This document shows positions 38,045-52,200 of a stretch of DNA of 64,000 bases, in pieces. The notes under the pieces were generated by a model. It ran no database searches. It was not told the DNA's origin and saw only the letters and a program-made list of their open reading frames with translations. Numbering within the stretch: position 1 is the stretch's first letter; each line of letters starts with the position of its first letter. A program made the translations under genes and the position numbers. This stretch comes from Pithys albifrons albifrons (Eukaryota; Chordata; Aves; Passeriformes; Thamnophilidae), in contig NC_092470.1 in assembly GCF_047495875.1 (NCBI RefSeq), positions 15,103,001 through 15,167,000 of the forward strand. The letters run 5' to 3'.

Positions 38045-38305
38045 GTTTTACAGTACTGATTTCACTTAAAAGTATTTTTTTAAATTTGCTTTTATTAGTT
38101 CAACCACATTTGCCAAGTTTTAACAGACGACTTCTTTCTCAGCTGCCTAATTTCAAATTCACCTTTACATAAAGCTTAAGAGGGGGCAAAAAGTCATCAC
38201 AAGTAAGTGGGATGTGATGCTTAACATCAAGGTTTATGCAAATACGCTTTACAGTATCAGTTGAGGGTCAAGAATCATGAATTTATTCTGCAACATGGGA
38301 GAACT

Positions 38306-38321
38306 AAAAAAAAAAAAAAAA
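38306..38321. repeat. poly(A) tract, 16 bp
   Basis: An uninterrupted run of 16 A without an attached recognisable element. Confidence 0.8.
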
Positions 38322-40093
38322 GACGAAACCTAGCCAACACTTGGAAATATGTATAAACCTCATTAATACAAGGCTACTAGGAAAATGCAGATGTGAAGTC
38401 ACACCTTGTTTTATTCAGGGGAAAAGCCAAAGTGTACAAGAGCCAAACAGAACTTATTCCGTGCAGTGGCAGACACTGAAATAGAGCAACCTTACTCCTT
38501 CAACATTAATAAAACATGTTGTATACAGAGCTTTTTTCTTTTCAGTCCTTGAAACCCTGCCAAGTCATAAGCTTTTTATGGGAACATTGAAATGAATGTT
38601 GATCAGAGCCATAACCATACGAGTTTTAAATTTTACCACCACTTAGAGGCAAGGGTTTCCCCCTAGTCCCTCACACATCTGCAAACCTGTACATTTTTGA
38701 AAAACTTGATAAACTAAAAAAATTCATATATTCTCCCTCTATGAAAACACTGAATTCCCTCTTAAGATTATCAACTGAACTCAGACCTTGAAAGCACTAT
38801 GAACTCTTTCACCCCCTAAAATAAAGTTCCTCAAAGGTAAAATTTTAGATTTTATATACAAAAAATAATAGCTACTTGGTAAGTGAAATTAAAGCTCCAG
38901 AGGTCACCTCATTACCAAGAACACAATATTCTCCTCCCATCCCTTCCCATAGTCATCAGCATCTGCTTTTTCCAATGCCTAAGCTTTATTTTTCAAAAAG
39001 TTAACACTGACTCATAAAAATACAATTAATTTGGAAGTACAAAGCTGCTGGCATCCAGACAAGTGCTTGATCATTTTGCTGTCACATCTAATGTTATAGA
39101 GCTTCAACTGGGTTGGAAAACTTAATAAAATAGGGGGCTTCTTCCTTTCTAATTAAGACAGCAATGAAATTTAACAGCCTGGCATGGAAACTTCTTTCCA
39201 GTGTTATGTTTTTGGAATAACTCATCTACTCCCACAGATCTTTTACAACACACTATCCAATACTTCACCCTTTTCAGCTTGAAGGCTTAGATTTGGTGTC
39301 CTCTGTATCAAGTCAACTGGTGTGTCAAAGATGCTGCACCAGAAGACCTGAAATGTATCTGCCATCCTTAGTATCTACTCACCTTATGTGTTCCTACATG
39401 TATTCTGTAACTTTAGCACTAAAATCTGTGTCAATTGAAATTTATATCCATTCTATCATTGACATAAATTTTAAAAGGTATTAATTGGGTGTGTAATGGT
39501 TTAACAGGGAAATGGACAAAAAATACACTGCCTACATCCAAGTAGGTCTGTCTTTCAAGTCCCTAGGCTGGGAACTTGTGTTGTTTGTATACCATCCTGA
39601 TTTATGTTTATTTAAATAATGACAAATATTAGTTTTAAATTTACAGTGATTGCTTTATAAGATGTCTCCAATCCTATCAGGATAAAGAGCTTACACTAAA
39701 CAAAACAGTTTGTTTATACTACTAGTACATCTCATAGGAAATACTTAGAATCCCACATGTTCAAAGCAGGACAAAATTACAGCCCACAAAGGGCTGCTAT
39801 CGCCTGCTACCAAGAGGCCAGAAGGACCACATGCCGATCACAAGGCCCAAAAGTTCAGGTCGAGGGAGGCTGGTCTGCAGAACCTCCCAGTCCACCAAAA
39901 ATGTCACATGGCCACCAGGCCCAGCAAACAGAAAGAAAAACTAAAATCTACCTCATTCTTTGGCAGCAAAGAAAGACTAGAAGATGAGGGAGAAATAAAG
40001 AAGGAAAACACAAGTTAAAACTTTGACACATATACACACTCCTGGCTAACACAAAACTACTAGGAGAAAGCAAACAAGAAGGCACACCTTGGT

Positions 40094-40350
40094 TCAGAGA
40101 AATCACAGAAAATCCGGAACTGAAAGAGATCCACAAGGATCATCAAAGTCCAGTTGTTGGCCATACACAGGACATCCCCAAGAATCCCACCATGTGCCTA
40201 CGAGCATCATTCAAATGCTTTTGAACTCAGACAGGCTCAAGGCTGTGACCACTGCCTTGGGGAACCTGTTCCAGTACTCAAACACTCTTTGGGTAATGAA
40301 CCTGTTCCTAACATCCAGCCTACATCTCCCCTGACAGATTCATTCAGGGC
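40094..40350 (-). mobile_element. CR1 LINE 3'-end fragment, about 255 bp
   Basis: On the plus strand the segment contains AGATCCACAAGGATCATCAA, CCCACCATGTGCCTACGAGC, TTGGGGAACCTGTTCCAGTA and CCTAACATCCAGCCTACATC. This is the reverse complement of the CR1 ORF2 C-terminus and 3' UTR. It is oriented with AKAP13 and moderately diverged. The terminal repeat has decayed to AATCACAGAA. Confidence 0.9.
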
Positions 40351-43300
40351 AAAAGCAAGGGACTAAAATAGCCACTTGAGTCCACTCTAGGCAACGAGAA
40401 ATACCAAAATAAGAGTTTAAGGACAGCAAGACTATCATGTTATTTGTGTTGGCAGAACCACCACTCCCTCAATAAGCAAAGGCCATAACAGAGATATTTA
40501 TTCTGTTATTACTGATTTGCATCTATAAACACACAAATCAAAGATTTATTAACTGTAGTGAGAGCTCAGAACTTAACACAAAACATGGTTTCTGTTAAGA
40601 CTCAGCTGACTAGGATGCACAAAAATTCAGAGAAAGGTTTAAAGACTTTTATGTTTCATATAATATTGGAATTAATTTTAGATTAAGGCAGAAGAATTGT
40701 CTATTCTACAAAACCTTGTATCTGTTTCTACTATTGATAGCTACACAACAAATCCCTTATGGCACAGCACGCAGCTGGATGGGAACAGGAGAAAGGTCAG
40801 CTCCAGCGTACAGAGGGTCCCAAAGCAGTTAAGAGTTGTACAGGTACCACAATTGTAACCCAACAGCCCAAACATAGCAACATTGGAACTTTTCCATCTC
40901 AGATTAAAAAAAAATATCTTCAGTAAAGATGAAAGTGAGTTTTAATGCTACCCTAAAACAACCATTCACACATGCAAACCCGTTACTGGTGCAGGTCCTC
41001 AAGTGTGAATGCAAAAGACAGAGCAACACCCTGTCAAGTGCATTAAAAAATTACATGTGCCTATAAAGATGCCTCTGTATATCCAGGTCCTGTATTTTGT
41101 CTCATACTGACTTTGTACTCTGGAACTGTGTTTGTACCAGGACCAGCAGAGCAAACCTCTCCTCTACAGTTCATGCTCTCATGTGCTAGTGCCACAAACA
41201 GAAATTACACAAGAAATACTTAAAATCGTGGATACTTAGTGAAATCTCCTCAGTACACTTTCCAGGCCCTCTTGCCTAGTGACTGCACCAACCCTCCCTT
41301 CTATCTAGAGACTGAAAAAGCACTTCCCCAATTTGTACACAAACAACAGCAAGTCAGTTTTGAAGGGGAAGAAGGAGAAAGGCAGCACTGAAAACTCTAA
41401 GGATTATTTACGAACAAGCTGAAGCCCTATAAACTTGGCTATTGAAGAAAGATAATCCTCTCTAGCTTATGCCAAGTGGGTCAGACAGAGGAAGAACCTC
41501 AGCAGTCTTCAAAGTCAAAGCAGATGGGGAAGTGAATAAGTGACCATGTGAGTGAAAAGGAAACAAGCTTCTGTTCATTTTAGCTTGTTTCAGAGCATCA
41601 GTTTTCTAAACACCATCAAAATATTACACCTTTAACTGACACAATCAGAGCAGCTCACTTCTGTAAGAAGTGTTAGAACTACAGAGTAATTACTTAAGAC
41701 TGCTATTGATACAAAAAAAATATGAAGTCCTAGCGTGTTCAGATTTAAGATGTTGCTTAACTCAGTAGAAGGGAATCAAATAAAGTGGAAGAAAGGTGCT
41801 GAGGCAGAGACAGAGACATGTTCTCTGCTTTGTGTCTATGAAAAAACCTCTTGGGATTCTTTATCATTAGTGTTTCAGTATCACAGATATAAATATTTAT
41901 GTAGCTGTAAAGTAGGCTCTACTTTAGAGCTAATTGTAGCTCTAATTAGAGCATTTTTAAAAAAACACAAGCTTGTAACTAAATTTTTTACCATTTTTGA
42001 AACAAAAAAAGCACAGTCCATGCATGCCACAAAATGAACATACATCACATTCTTTAAAAAGCTGAAGTTGACCTCTTGGTCCTTTCTCAGGCTTTACATT
42101 GCCAGACAAGATCTGGGCCAAGATCATTTCCATACAGAGGGATGCATCTCTGTCTCAGGCTAACCTCATCATCCAAGTGGTGAAACCCAAAACCAACTAA
42201 TCTCTCCCAGGGTTATGCTTGTGGAACTGGGAATCCCTCCATCTGCCTCAGCAATAAAAAAAAGATCACTGGCTGCAAAATAAACAGCACATGAACCACA
42301 GAACAATAGCCCCCTCCAGTCAATGCTGCTCATGCCACCCACTGAGGGCTAAAAATTTTCTAACAAATCCCTCCCCCTAAAAAAAACCTTTCATACTTTG
42401 AAGAAAGATCTTGTGCAAGTTGACAACATGCAACTTCTTTTGGATCCATACAAAGGAAGGTCTCCCTTCCACTCTGAACTCCTGGGAGTTTTGCAAGCTA
42501 TCTGCAATGAGAAGCAGCAAACCCTGAAGGAGCACAGAAATACTTTTCATCAAGAACTGCAACCAGTGGAAGGAGGAGTATTCAGTGCTATAGTTTGCTA
42601 GGGAGACACACAGAGCCAAGGACATGCTGAGGAGATGCTTGTCTTCCAAAGAAAATATTGCTAAGAGAAACAGGCAACCTTCCACCACTTATTTTAGGAG
42701 GTGGCTGCTGAGCTGCATCAGCTATTTCACTGGTGCCTCCATGAGTGTTTTTTACCCACACTTCTGCTGGAAGAGCCAGAACTGCAAAACTTGTAAGCAA
42801 ACTCCACAGGAAGAGCCACTGAGAGGTTGCACAACACCAATCCTCTTCAAACACGTATCCTCACTTATGCAAACTCTAGTATCTTCTGATATCTAGGCTG
42901 GGTTGTGTGGAGAACAGTTAAGACAAGAATAAGTGTATGAAGCCTTTGCTTATTTTTCTGCATATGTGTTTAATTATACATCAAGAAATATGTTAAAATA
43001 AGAAGTGTGAAGGAGTGGGGAGAGGCTGTGTTATGAGTAGTAAGAGGAGGGGAGCCTCAAACTACAATCACATTAGCTTTTGTCCCTATTACCAGTTAAT
43101 TTGCAAGCTGAAAAATTAACTACCTTGCTTTATGTAACTTCTTCCGATGACTAATATTCCTTTTAGCAAAGATATCATCCTTCTTACAGCAGCTTTAAAC
43201 ATTTTAAGATGCAAAATGAGGATTCCCCCATATCCCTCTCCCCAGTAAAAAAACCCCAAACACCTTAACCCTGAGGCACCACATGAAGTTGCATCTCTAG

Positions 43301-44430
43301 TGAGACCTCTTCTCTGCAGTCTGGTGTAGAGGGAGGGGAAAAAAATATATACAAGTTAACAAACTCATAATGGCATTTTAATAGCATCGCCACAAAAAGG
43401 ATTTTTTTAATTTTTTTTTATGTGACACGTACATTTGACCTGGGTTAACACTGCAGTGTGGGGAGTTGAAAAGGGATCACCTGATGAAACAGAAATACCT
43501 CTCTCCAAACTATATTGCAGAAACTACAGCCAAGCACCCCAACCGCAGCAAACAGTAAGAGCCTTCTGGAATAGCACACGTTCTGTGTCAGCAAAGCAGC
43601 ATTAATACAAAACTCAATTCAAATAAAGGAGTACTGACCCTTCGGAAAGGGTAGGGCTTCATCAGCCTTCCATCACACCACACTAAGACCCCCAAAGATA
43701 TTCAAGCCATTGCAAGAAAATTATTATATCAAAAGGAGGACAACAGTGTCAGCCTTGTACATGTTTTGTTGTTGAATAATTATAGTGTTTACCTTCCCAC
43801 CCTAACACATTACTGCTCTGGACTGAACTTTAAAGCAGAGTACATGACAGAATTAATTATGTCCTTTCCTCTTAACTACCATTCCCTGGTTATTTATTAG
43901 CTCAGTCTGCATATACTCATAGATGTGTCTAATATACCAAGTTAAAAGAATTTAAAACTGCTGCCTAAATACTTTGCTGGTTTGCAGAGTCCTCTCCATT
44001 CTCTGGACAGGCAGCAGCACCAATAAATACAGCCTTAGGCTGCAAATTACTCCCTCCTCTAGCAGTCCAGGGAGACCTGGGGGAACCACAAGCACACTGC
44101 AACAGGCAAGCGTGTCTCGTTGGCAACACGGATTGTTGCTTGGGATCCAGCACTATCTCAGGCATGTTCTACACATCCTTCTGCTACAGTCTTTTCTCTG
44201 AATTAGTAAAATGCCAAGGCTGCCAGCATGTCCAGCTGTCTTACAGCCAACTCCAGCTTGCAGTTTAGCAAACCACCAGGTAGACAGATCATCTATTGGA
44301 ACTACGAGGTCCACCGCTGCTGGAGCACCCACAGCTTGGAGGCCACACACCAGTTCCTGTGTGTTTCTGTAAAGGACAAAAGCCATGCCACACAACATAC
44401 CCTGAGTTCAGCACCTCAAGCAAAAAAATG

Positions 44431-44478
44431 GCAGACAGACAGACGGACGGACAGATGGATGACAGACAGACAGACAGG
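44431..44478. repeat. imperfect (GACA)n microsatellite
   Basis: GACAGACAGAC, GGACGGACAGATGGAT and GACAGACAGACAGACAGG units occur in succession. This is a tetranucleotide repeat with interruptions. Confidence 0.9.
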
Positions 44479-45780
44479 CTACCTAATGGAAAACTAAAGG
44501 GAACCCAAAAGTCTTTCTGGAGTTTTCTGGTTTGCTAAAATGAGATTTACAGGCTAAAAGACCTATTCACTCTCCTGAAGTTCACCCTCAAGGGGGACAA
44601 ACACCAGGGATAAGCAGATCGGAGATGACCTGTGGCTTAAGACTGAATCAGATTTCTTTCACTGAGGTCCATCATCCCAAGGAACACAGGCTGGTAGCTT
44701 CCATGCTGACCGTCCACTTTAAGGAGATCAAAAGGGACAGAGGGTGGGCACTATTACAGACCCAGCAACAGAAAGCAGAGGGAGAAAAAAGAAAACCCTT
44801 TCACAGACACTTCACAAAGAGCAGCAGCACTTTTATCTTTGTCAGCATAGATATTAGGATACTATATTCCCGTGTGAATACTGCACTCACTATTTGGCTT
44901 CATCCAGGATCACAAGCAATTCCAACAAATACATCAAATTAGCTGCATATCTGGGGATTAACTTCTTGTCTTGCATCAGAGGTCAAGTATTCTCCCCATC
45001 ACAGAGAAAGGAATATACACTCTGTTTTGGTATAGCAGCACACTTAATTCTTCCACTCATCACACAAGTCACTGGAGCACTGAATTTGCACTCAGGAGAA
45101 TGTCCCTGTGCTATGGAGCAGCACAGGAACTGGGTTAGAAGTAGACAAGACCATGTGCTTTCAATAACAGAAACCCTGTTAATAAGCAAGCAGCTTGAAT
45201 TTAGTATTTTAGAGGTGTAAATGGGGTTCAGAGATGGAAAGGGGATGCTAAATTTGTTTGGATTCTCCCACATTTAGGGCTAAAAAAATATAAAACTCTC
45301 AAGCTTCTGATTTCTTCATGTTAGAAACTCCTGCATAGAAGGGAAACAAGGAAGAGAAAGGGATGGAGCTAGAACAACTGTATCAAAAATCCTGGATGTA
45401 TTAAGGTTTCATTTCATAATCAAACAACATTAAGTGATACCATTAAGTTTACTTTCCAGTGAAAAAAAATGCAGAGCATCTCCTGAAAATTGTTTTATAA
45501 ATTGGTGAAACTATGCAGTAATACGCAGATGAAAGCGGTATTTCATTATTCTGTACAACGTCCACTTTATTTATTAAATGAATAAATTATGTCCTTATGT
45601 CATACTAGAGGCACTACCACTACTTTTGTTTACTACATCTTTCCAGCCTTAACCACAGCACACGCAGCACAGCTGGCTGGCAGCTCAACATTACAACACA
45701 ACATGCAGAAGAAGTTAAGACAGGGGAAGTGATTCTGAAAAAAAAAAAAACTAGAGGAAAAAAAATCTTGCTTCACTTAC

Positions 45781-45835
45781 CTAAGCAAAGTTGTCATAAG
45801 AGAGTTTTCCAGTAATAAAATCCAAGAAAAAATAT
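45781..45835 (-). other. AKAP13: candidate 55-nt exon upstream of the AKAP13 start exon
   Basis: In minus-strand order there is a TACTAA branch-point motif (45864-45869), a T-rich pyrimidine tract, TTTTTTCCAG (45836-45845), 55 nt, then the donor TTAG|GTAAGTGAAG (45771-45780). The branch A lies about 29 nt before the exon, an ideal distance. All splice elements are near consensus, which is rare by chance. The exon contains one ATG (45795-45797 complement). One frame reads YFFLDFITGKLSYDNFA and ends in TAG as the last three bases; another is fully open. Because 55 is not a multiple of three, a 5'UTR exon of AKAP13 is the simplest reading. Alternatives are an exon of a minus-strand lncRNA or a poison exon. 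Confidence 0.5.
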
Positions 45836-46238
45836 CTGGAAAAAACATAAAAAAGGAAAAGTTTTAGTAAGTAGGATAATACTCACTTTTTTCCTTGGGA
45901 TTGTGAAAAGTCAATGATTTAAAGAAAAATAAGTACATTCACTCTTTCAGTTGCATTTTAAATCGTTATGTGTAACAAAAAGGTGCTCCTCAGGCAGCGA
46001 ATGTATCAGAAACAATAGGCAGATTTTTCACTGCTGCTGCCAGCATTAGACCAGTGCAATTCCCCATATGTCAATCACACTGGACTGCAATAAAACTAGT
46101 GTTACCCAGCAGAGGAGTCAGGCCTAAGGCAATTAGCTAAGCTGCCCCATTTAGATTTCCAGTCATTTCTCTCTCCCACCAAGATGGCTTATCCGAAAAT
46201 TTGGACCAAGCTGTGGAGTGGGAAGCGAGGAGTCAAAT

Positions 46239-46253
46239 ACACACACACACACA
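46239..46253. repeat. (AC)7 microsatellite
   Basis: A short uninterrupted AC dinucleotide run. Confidence 0.8.
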
Positions 46254-49200
46254 AAGACTGAAGGTGGTCAGAACAAAAATGTTGCTTACTAAAAAAATAC
46301 CCAAATCATCACAGGACTAATTGCAAAAGACTGAGGCTGCATAACACAGAATAATATTAAGAAAGCTGATATGTGAGACTGCTATGTGAATTACCCGTAA
46401 AAATGGCATGTGGCCACTACAGGTCTCACCAAAATCACCCACTGCTACCAAAAAAAAGCCCTCAAGGCTTGTTGAGACTCATGAATGCAGACAAAAAAAA
46501 AAGAAAAGAAACCACACACCCAAACTAACTGAATATGGATGACTGCAAGGCTCCAAATCAAAGAGGGAGTTGACCACTGTTTAGGAGGAAGAAATCACTG
46601 CTTGTTCCAAGATTAAAAACTTACAATTCTGGACCCGGCTGAAGCACTATCATTCACTAATCTGGCACAATTTAGTGGGGCTGATCTCCCCCTCAGACAG
46701 ACGGGGCATTATCAAAAGTTCCTTCATTCATTTTGCTTCCTGTTAGTCAGTGAAAGCCCCTTTTATTTGCTCCTCCAGAAGTTGTTAAAGCCAGGGAAGA
46801 CTTTCCGATAGAGAAGATAAGGTAGTCGGATTTATTCATGAGAGGAGAAAGGGAAGTTGTACAGGCTGATTACAGCTGCTCCAAAGCTGAAAAGAAGAGG
46901 TTTGGAGTAGGAAGGTGGAAGATGATGGATTTTTCATGAATAAGCATTATACCACTACCATTACTGTAAGAAGCAGCATTAACTCTACTGATACTCATCT
47001 GTGTATTACTCTTAAGTTGGCATCAGCAAATAAGCACATGTGGTTGAATAATTCAAAAGCACATGGACAAGGCAGAATGGGATATTTTTTAAGAGATTGA
47101 GTAAATATTTTTTTAAAAAACAGAGTACCTAAGATCATAAGGATAAACTGGGCAGAATCAGAGGGAAGACACTTCCTAGAAATAGTCTCGAGATTAAGAC
47201 TTTTCACGTATTTTCAGGGTCACATCCTGTTCTTACTGCCAACATGAGCACTCTCAGACTTCCAGTGGAGAAGGATGGTGATTTCCACATTACTTAACAT
47301 GTGTCAGCAATTTTGAACAGTTGTTTTGCAGTTTCTAAGAGCAAACCAAGCAAAGCCCCACAAGGGAGCCCAGCATAGTACTTGGCAGATGAAAAGCTGC
47401 CTAGAAATTCTATCAAGACTCTGAAAAAACATTCCCCCAATAATGTTCAAACGAGCCGATATAGTTAGAATAGTTTCTAAATGCAACAAGATGGAAATGC
47501 AAACAAAAACATATTTCTCAACTTTAAAAAGGCCGAGCTAAAGCTGCAAAGCTCTACCTGAAGTTAGAGCTAACAATGATGGTTACAGGGGTAAACCCTG
47601 CCTTTTCCTTCCCCTCTCCCAGCCTATTCTTCTTCAAATGAAGGAGCAAAATAAACAAGAATCAAAATACCCACAGCACAAAATCACATGCCGCTTTAAG
47701 GCAAAGAAAATAACTACAGCTCATCATTACTCCATCCAGGCCAAACACACATCAAGTCACTAATTGTTTTCCCCTCTGACAATGCCAGACAAGATCAATA
47801 TAAACAAAAATAATAAATTATTTTGCACTGTTATTTGAATGTGAAGACTTAAATCCCAGGTGATGCATTTTCGAACAGGCACCAGTTTGAATCAGATAAG
47901 GATGGAGTGTAAATCTCTGTAGGGTGGAAAGAGGCAATAACCAAATCTAGAATGGCATGAAGACCCAACAAAGATGCTCTACAGGTCACCATATGGAGGG
48001 TGAAGTATTAAAAGTACTTATGTAAAATGGGACAAGACTGACAAATTACCTCTTGCTTTGCAGAATACCCACATGCAACCAAAAAGCTGCAAGCTACTAA
48101 AAACTTCAGAGCTTATTTTGATCCAGTTTCTCCTATAGGTTATTACAATAAAGATACACTATACAAAACTTTAGCATGAACTGTACAGATCACTTTTCTC
48201 AGGGGTCATATAATTTCTTCTCAGTGATCAAAGAATTAGGAAACCAGGAGACAACAGTCACTTTCTATTCTGTCACCAGCCTGTATCTCTTCAGACACAT
48301 CACTCAAGGCAAAGCTCAGCTGGCACCCACTCTCCCCACTTTGGGCTGCAGTGGAGATCTTGCCTGTTGCAACAACCAAATTCAAGCATAAACCACAACA
48401 AACTCTGCCAACACTCAGATTTAGAGGATATCTCAGAAAAAGCTTCCAAGTGTCAGATTCTCTCACAGTAAATAAGGCTAATAGTGCTCACCTATCTGAA
48501 GAGACAATGTACTATTATAAATCTCATGCACAAAAGCAATTGTACATGTTAATTTGCAGTTTCACACTATGAATAAGGACAAGCTTATCAAAGCACAAAG
48601 GGTGTTTCCTACAGTGGGAATGTCGTAATGGGATGACAAGACATAGCCTGCTTGTTCTGCATGTTTGGGAAGATTGTTGGGTCTTTCTTGTCACAAAACA
48701 GCCCTTGTTACATCAACATTTAATTAAAAACAAGCGACAATAGTCCACCCAAAACTTCCCATTTGTTTTCAGGTCTGAGAAACCCACACTGGCAAACTAC
48801 AGCTGATACTCACTGCATTACAAAGAAGTGAAGAGGCATGGACTAGGTGTTCCTTGGTCCAGTATTTTCAACTTAATAAAGACCCAACTGCACCACTTGC
48901 TAGAGCTAATGAGAGGAAGTCAGACTAAGTCTGAACAGTCTTCCCACTCAAGCTGACAGACTACCAGAAAATCACAACAGGAGGCCCATTCTGACTGTTA
49001 CTGAGCTGGATGCAACTCATTTGGTTCAGTTAAAATATGACTTTACACATACAACAGTTTCAGAAAGGCCATAAAAAGAACAGGTTTACTTGGCTCTTGC
49101 ATTTCACTACCCTTCTGTCAATTCAAGGCCAGTTGCTGTGATGATGCTGGGGTTTAGCATTTGGGGTTTGTATTAACCCCAAAACCCAACAGTTCCTGTT

Positions 49201-52200
49201 TCTAAAGGCCATGTTATGTTTCTCATAGGCCTGGCTATGGATACACAGATGCCCAGTTTCCAGCATCTGTACTGTTATATTTGGAATAGCTGCAACTGAA
49301 GGCAACAGAATATTTCAATAGTAGTTTCTTTGTCACTGCCAGAATCTGCTTTGCCACAAGCCTCCAGGTCCAGATTTCTGCATACACTACCAGGAGCATG
49401 TGGCATTACCAGTGGCTGGAGTTCAGCACGTTCCTGGGCAGTTCTACAGTAATGACATTTAGAGTGTTAAAGGTGGTTTGAGCAGAGTTCCAAGAGGAAA
49501 ATCAGCAAAGAAATCCAAAATTCAGAGAGCAAACCCTGTACATGCAAATCAAGCTTTGCAAACTCGTGACATATTGAAAGAGTATGGGTTCTCCATCCCA
49601 TCTCTGAGGAAAGCTGCAGCACACGCTTAATGGTGCCAGGAAGGTTAGAAGGCTGCCAGAGCATGCACAGGAGAAGGTTTGTGTGTAGTAAGAATAAGCA
49701 ACCTTGACTAAATTCTTGTAACCAATTAAACAACAATTCTCCACTGAGAACAGAACATCACTCAGCTTTTTATCTAATCCTCAACCCCTGCTTCTCAAGC
49801 TGACTTTCAATTTTTAAGTCTGCCACCTTTCTTCAGGAGCAGAAGACAGATGAATGCCAATTCTCCAGACATCCTGGTTCTAAGGCTTTTATTTGCCTTT
49901 TAAAGACCATCAGTACTCAAAAGTGACCTAACACGAATGAGCTTTTACCAGCAAGTCTGCAAACATTAAAACATGTGAGCAGCCATGTTAAATCCACCCA
50001 AATTACCTATCTGTGAGGCTCTCCGACTGGACTGGACTTCAGGCCAAGGGATGACCAAACCTGTAAGGTGACTATGGGTTTTCTCTGGTCTGCATCCCTG
50101 TGTTAAACTACCCAGTGATGCTAAGCAGATGCATTTTGAATGTGCTGCTTCATCTCATGTAAAGGGAGGAGAAAAGGAAAAACAGTCAGAAATAGTACTT
50201 ATCTGAAAAAAGCAAATATTTTAAACTAAGTACTGCTACTGTTTGTAGAATGGCCTGGAAGAGAGAGATATCTGAAATTTCTTTAAATACATGTGTTCAA
50301 CTTCTAAACTGAAAACAAGTCAATCTGACAAACCAGCTCAGTTATGATTGCTACAACAAAGCAGAGGGTCCTGTCCCCCAAGTCAGCACAAGTTTCTGGC
50401 ATAGACACTGGTGTGTGAGATTTTAACATTCCCTTTTCCATAAACAGTCATATATCAAGCTCTAAAAATTTGCTTCACAGAAACATTTGCACTAGTAAAA
50501 CTCAATTATTCTAATATTTGTATGACACATGCAGGAGGGGTACATAAAAAGGTTATGGTGAGCTCATTTAAGAATTTAAACAACGGCTTGATAAAAAGGT
50601 TTTGAATTATTCACTCAGCTCCGCTAATAAATTGGCTTCTAAAGGAGTCTTTAAACAACAGCCCAGAAGACACCATATTTATAACAAAAAGGCAGGACTG
50701 AAGCCTCACACTGTCTCACAGCACAAACCATTCATAATTACAGTATAAATGCACACAGGCACAGTATCATGCCTTGGTCACAATCCTGCTACATTAACTG
50801 GACACTGAACATTTATACTAATACTCATTTCTGGAGAGGCAGAACCACTTCTGTTTAAATATCCTAAGTACTGCTTTTCATGCTAAATAAGAGCAATTTC
50901 TTCAAGAACATCCAAAGTTGAGAGAAATGCTCAAGAACAGTACTAAGCACAGTTGAGAAAGTTTTTTATAAATATTTACTCATGTGGGTTGGCACACAAG
51001 TATTTTGCTAAGTCCCCTAAAACTTCAGAGCCAAACTCAACTGAAGACCATCAGCATACATCTCAGTTACAAACTCCTACGCTAAGTGTACACACAGCAT
51101 AGCAGTTTTCTGCATAGTTGTTCCTCACACACATACCAGATCTTTTTTCTGAGCCTCAGGACACACTTGAAATAATGGTCATCTCCAGAGGGAGGAAAAA
51201 CAGGGTCTTAGAAGGGATAACATGAGTGGTGCTCCACTTGTCTGATACACACATCCTCTTACCATCTGCTTCCTTTCTCCCCATCCCTTTTTCTTCCTCA
51301 TCACAAGCTGCTCTCAGTAGTTCAGCTTGATGAATGTGAGTCAAGGTTTCCTCTCAAAGTAACTACTCCAAGACCATTTCAACTATGAGCACCACCCACA
51401 GAAACATTCCTATTTGCATATCATCTTCACTCCTGCATCAGTCTGTTCCCAAATAAACCCATATGCTGGTGATACAAGGTCATGAAGTTGCGAAAAAAAA
51501 ATCAGGATGCCCTCCCACTGCATCCAGCCATGCTCCCAGAGGAAGGGCAGGATGAGTCAGTCTCCCAATATAGTTGGTTTCAGGCATTTCTGACAGCATT
51601 ATTTTAATGACAGTATTTAATTTCCTTCAGCCATCTCATGGAGAGTGCTCAAGCTAAGTATTAATGAAGTGTTTTAACACTCTCACTATCTGGTGAAGAT
51701 GTGAGGTATCACCTAACCAGCTGCTCAAGATTCACACTAAACTGCTCTGGTCACTAACACAAACAAGAAAAGGGTTTTTGCATCACATGAGCTAAGGAAA
51801 GGCCTGGGGGTGAGAAGTGTGAGCCAAAACTACCACATTAACAAATACCACTGAGCCCCAGGACAACAGTAGGAGCCCTTCTTGAGCAGAACCAGCAGCA
51901 AGCACATCAATGTAAGACCACCATAACCCATAAAAAAGTACATAAGGGTATCTTACCATTTCTGAAAAAATGAGGGTTCAGATGATTTTGTTTTGCTATT
52001 ACAAAGCCAAGTTGCTGCAGCAGTGCCATCAGCAACACATCTTGTGAAACTTTTTTTATTTTTTAAACCTTTAAATTCATCTTTGCTGATGTACTTTCCT
52101 TCAAACTCCACCTTCTTATTCACATGTTCTTACAAATCTATCTATTTGAAGCACTGGTTTTCCTGGCTATGGGTAAGGCTTAATACCTGCACCACTGCAA

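Larger units (their letters stand above)
5009..45780 (-). other. AKAP13: AKAP13 upstream intron, proximal part
   Basis: About 41 kb lie between the start-codon exon and the candidate upstream exon at 45781-45835. The stretch holds no protein-coding gene that I can recognise. Its open frames are short, unconserved-looking and present on both strands, as expected by chance. It carries five CR1 fragments, one solo LTR, short tandem duplications and simple repeats, each listed separately. Several AT-rich homeodomain- or GATA-motif blocks (for example 14640-14800 and 22530-22620) look like possible enhancers. If the 45781-45835 exon is not real, the same intron continues to the right. Confidence 0.7.

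Noticed and set aside
39490..39515. TGTAATGGTTTAACAGGG, resembling the LTR end at 37099
   Set aside because: Only about a dozen bases match and nothing LTR-like follows.
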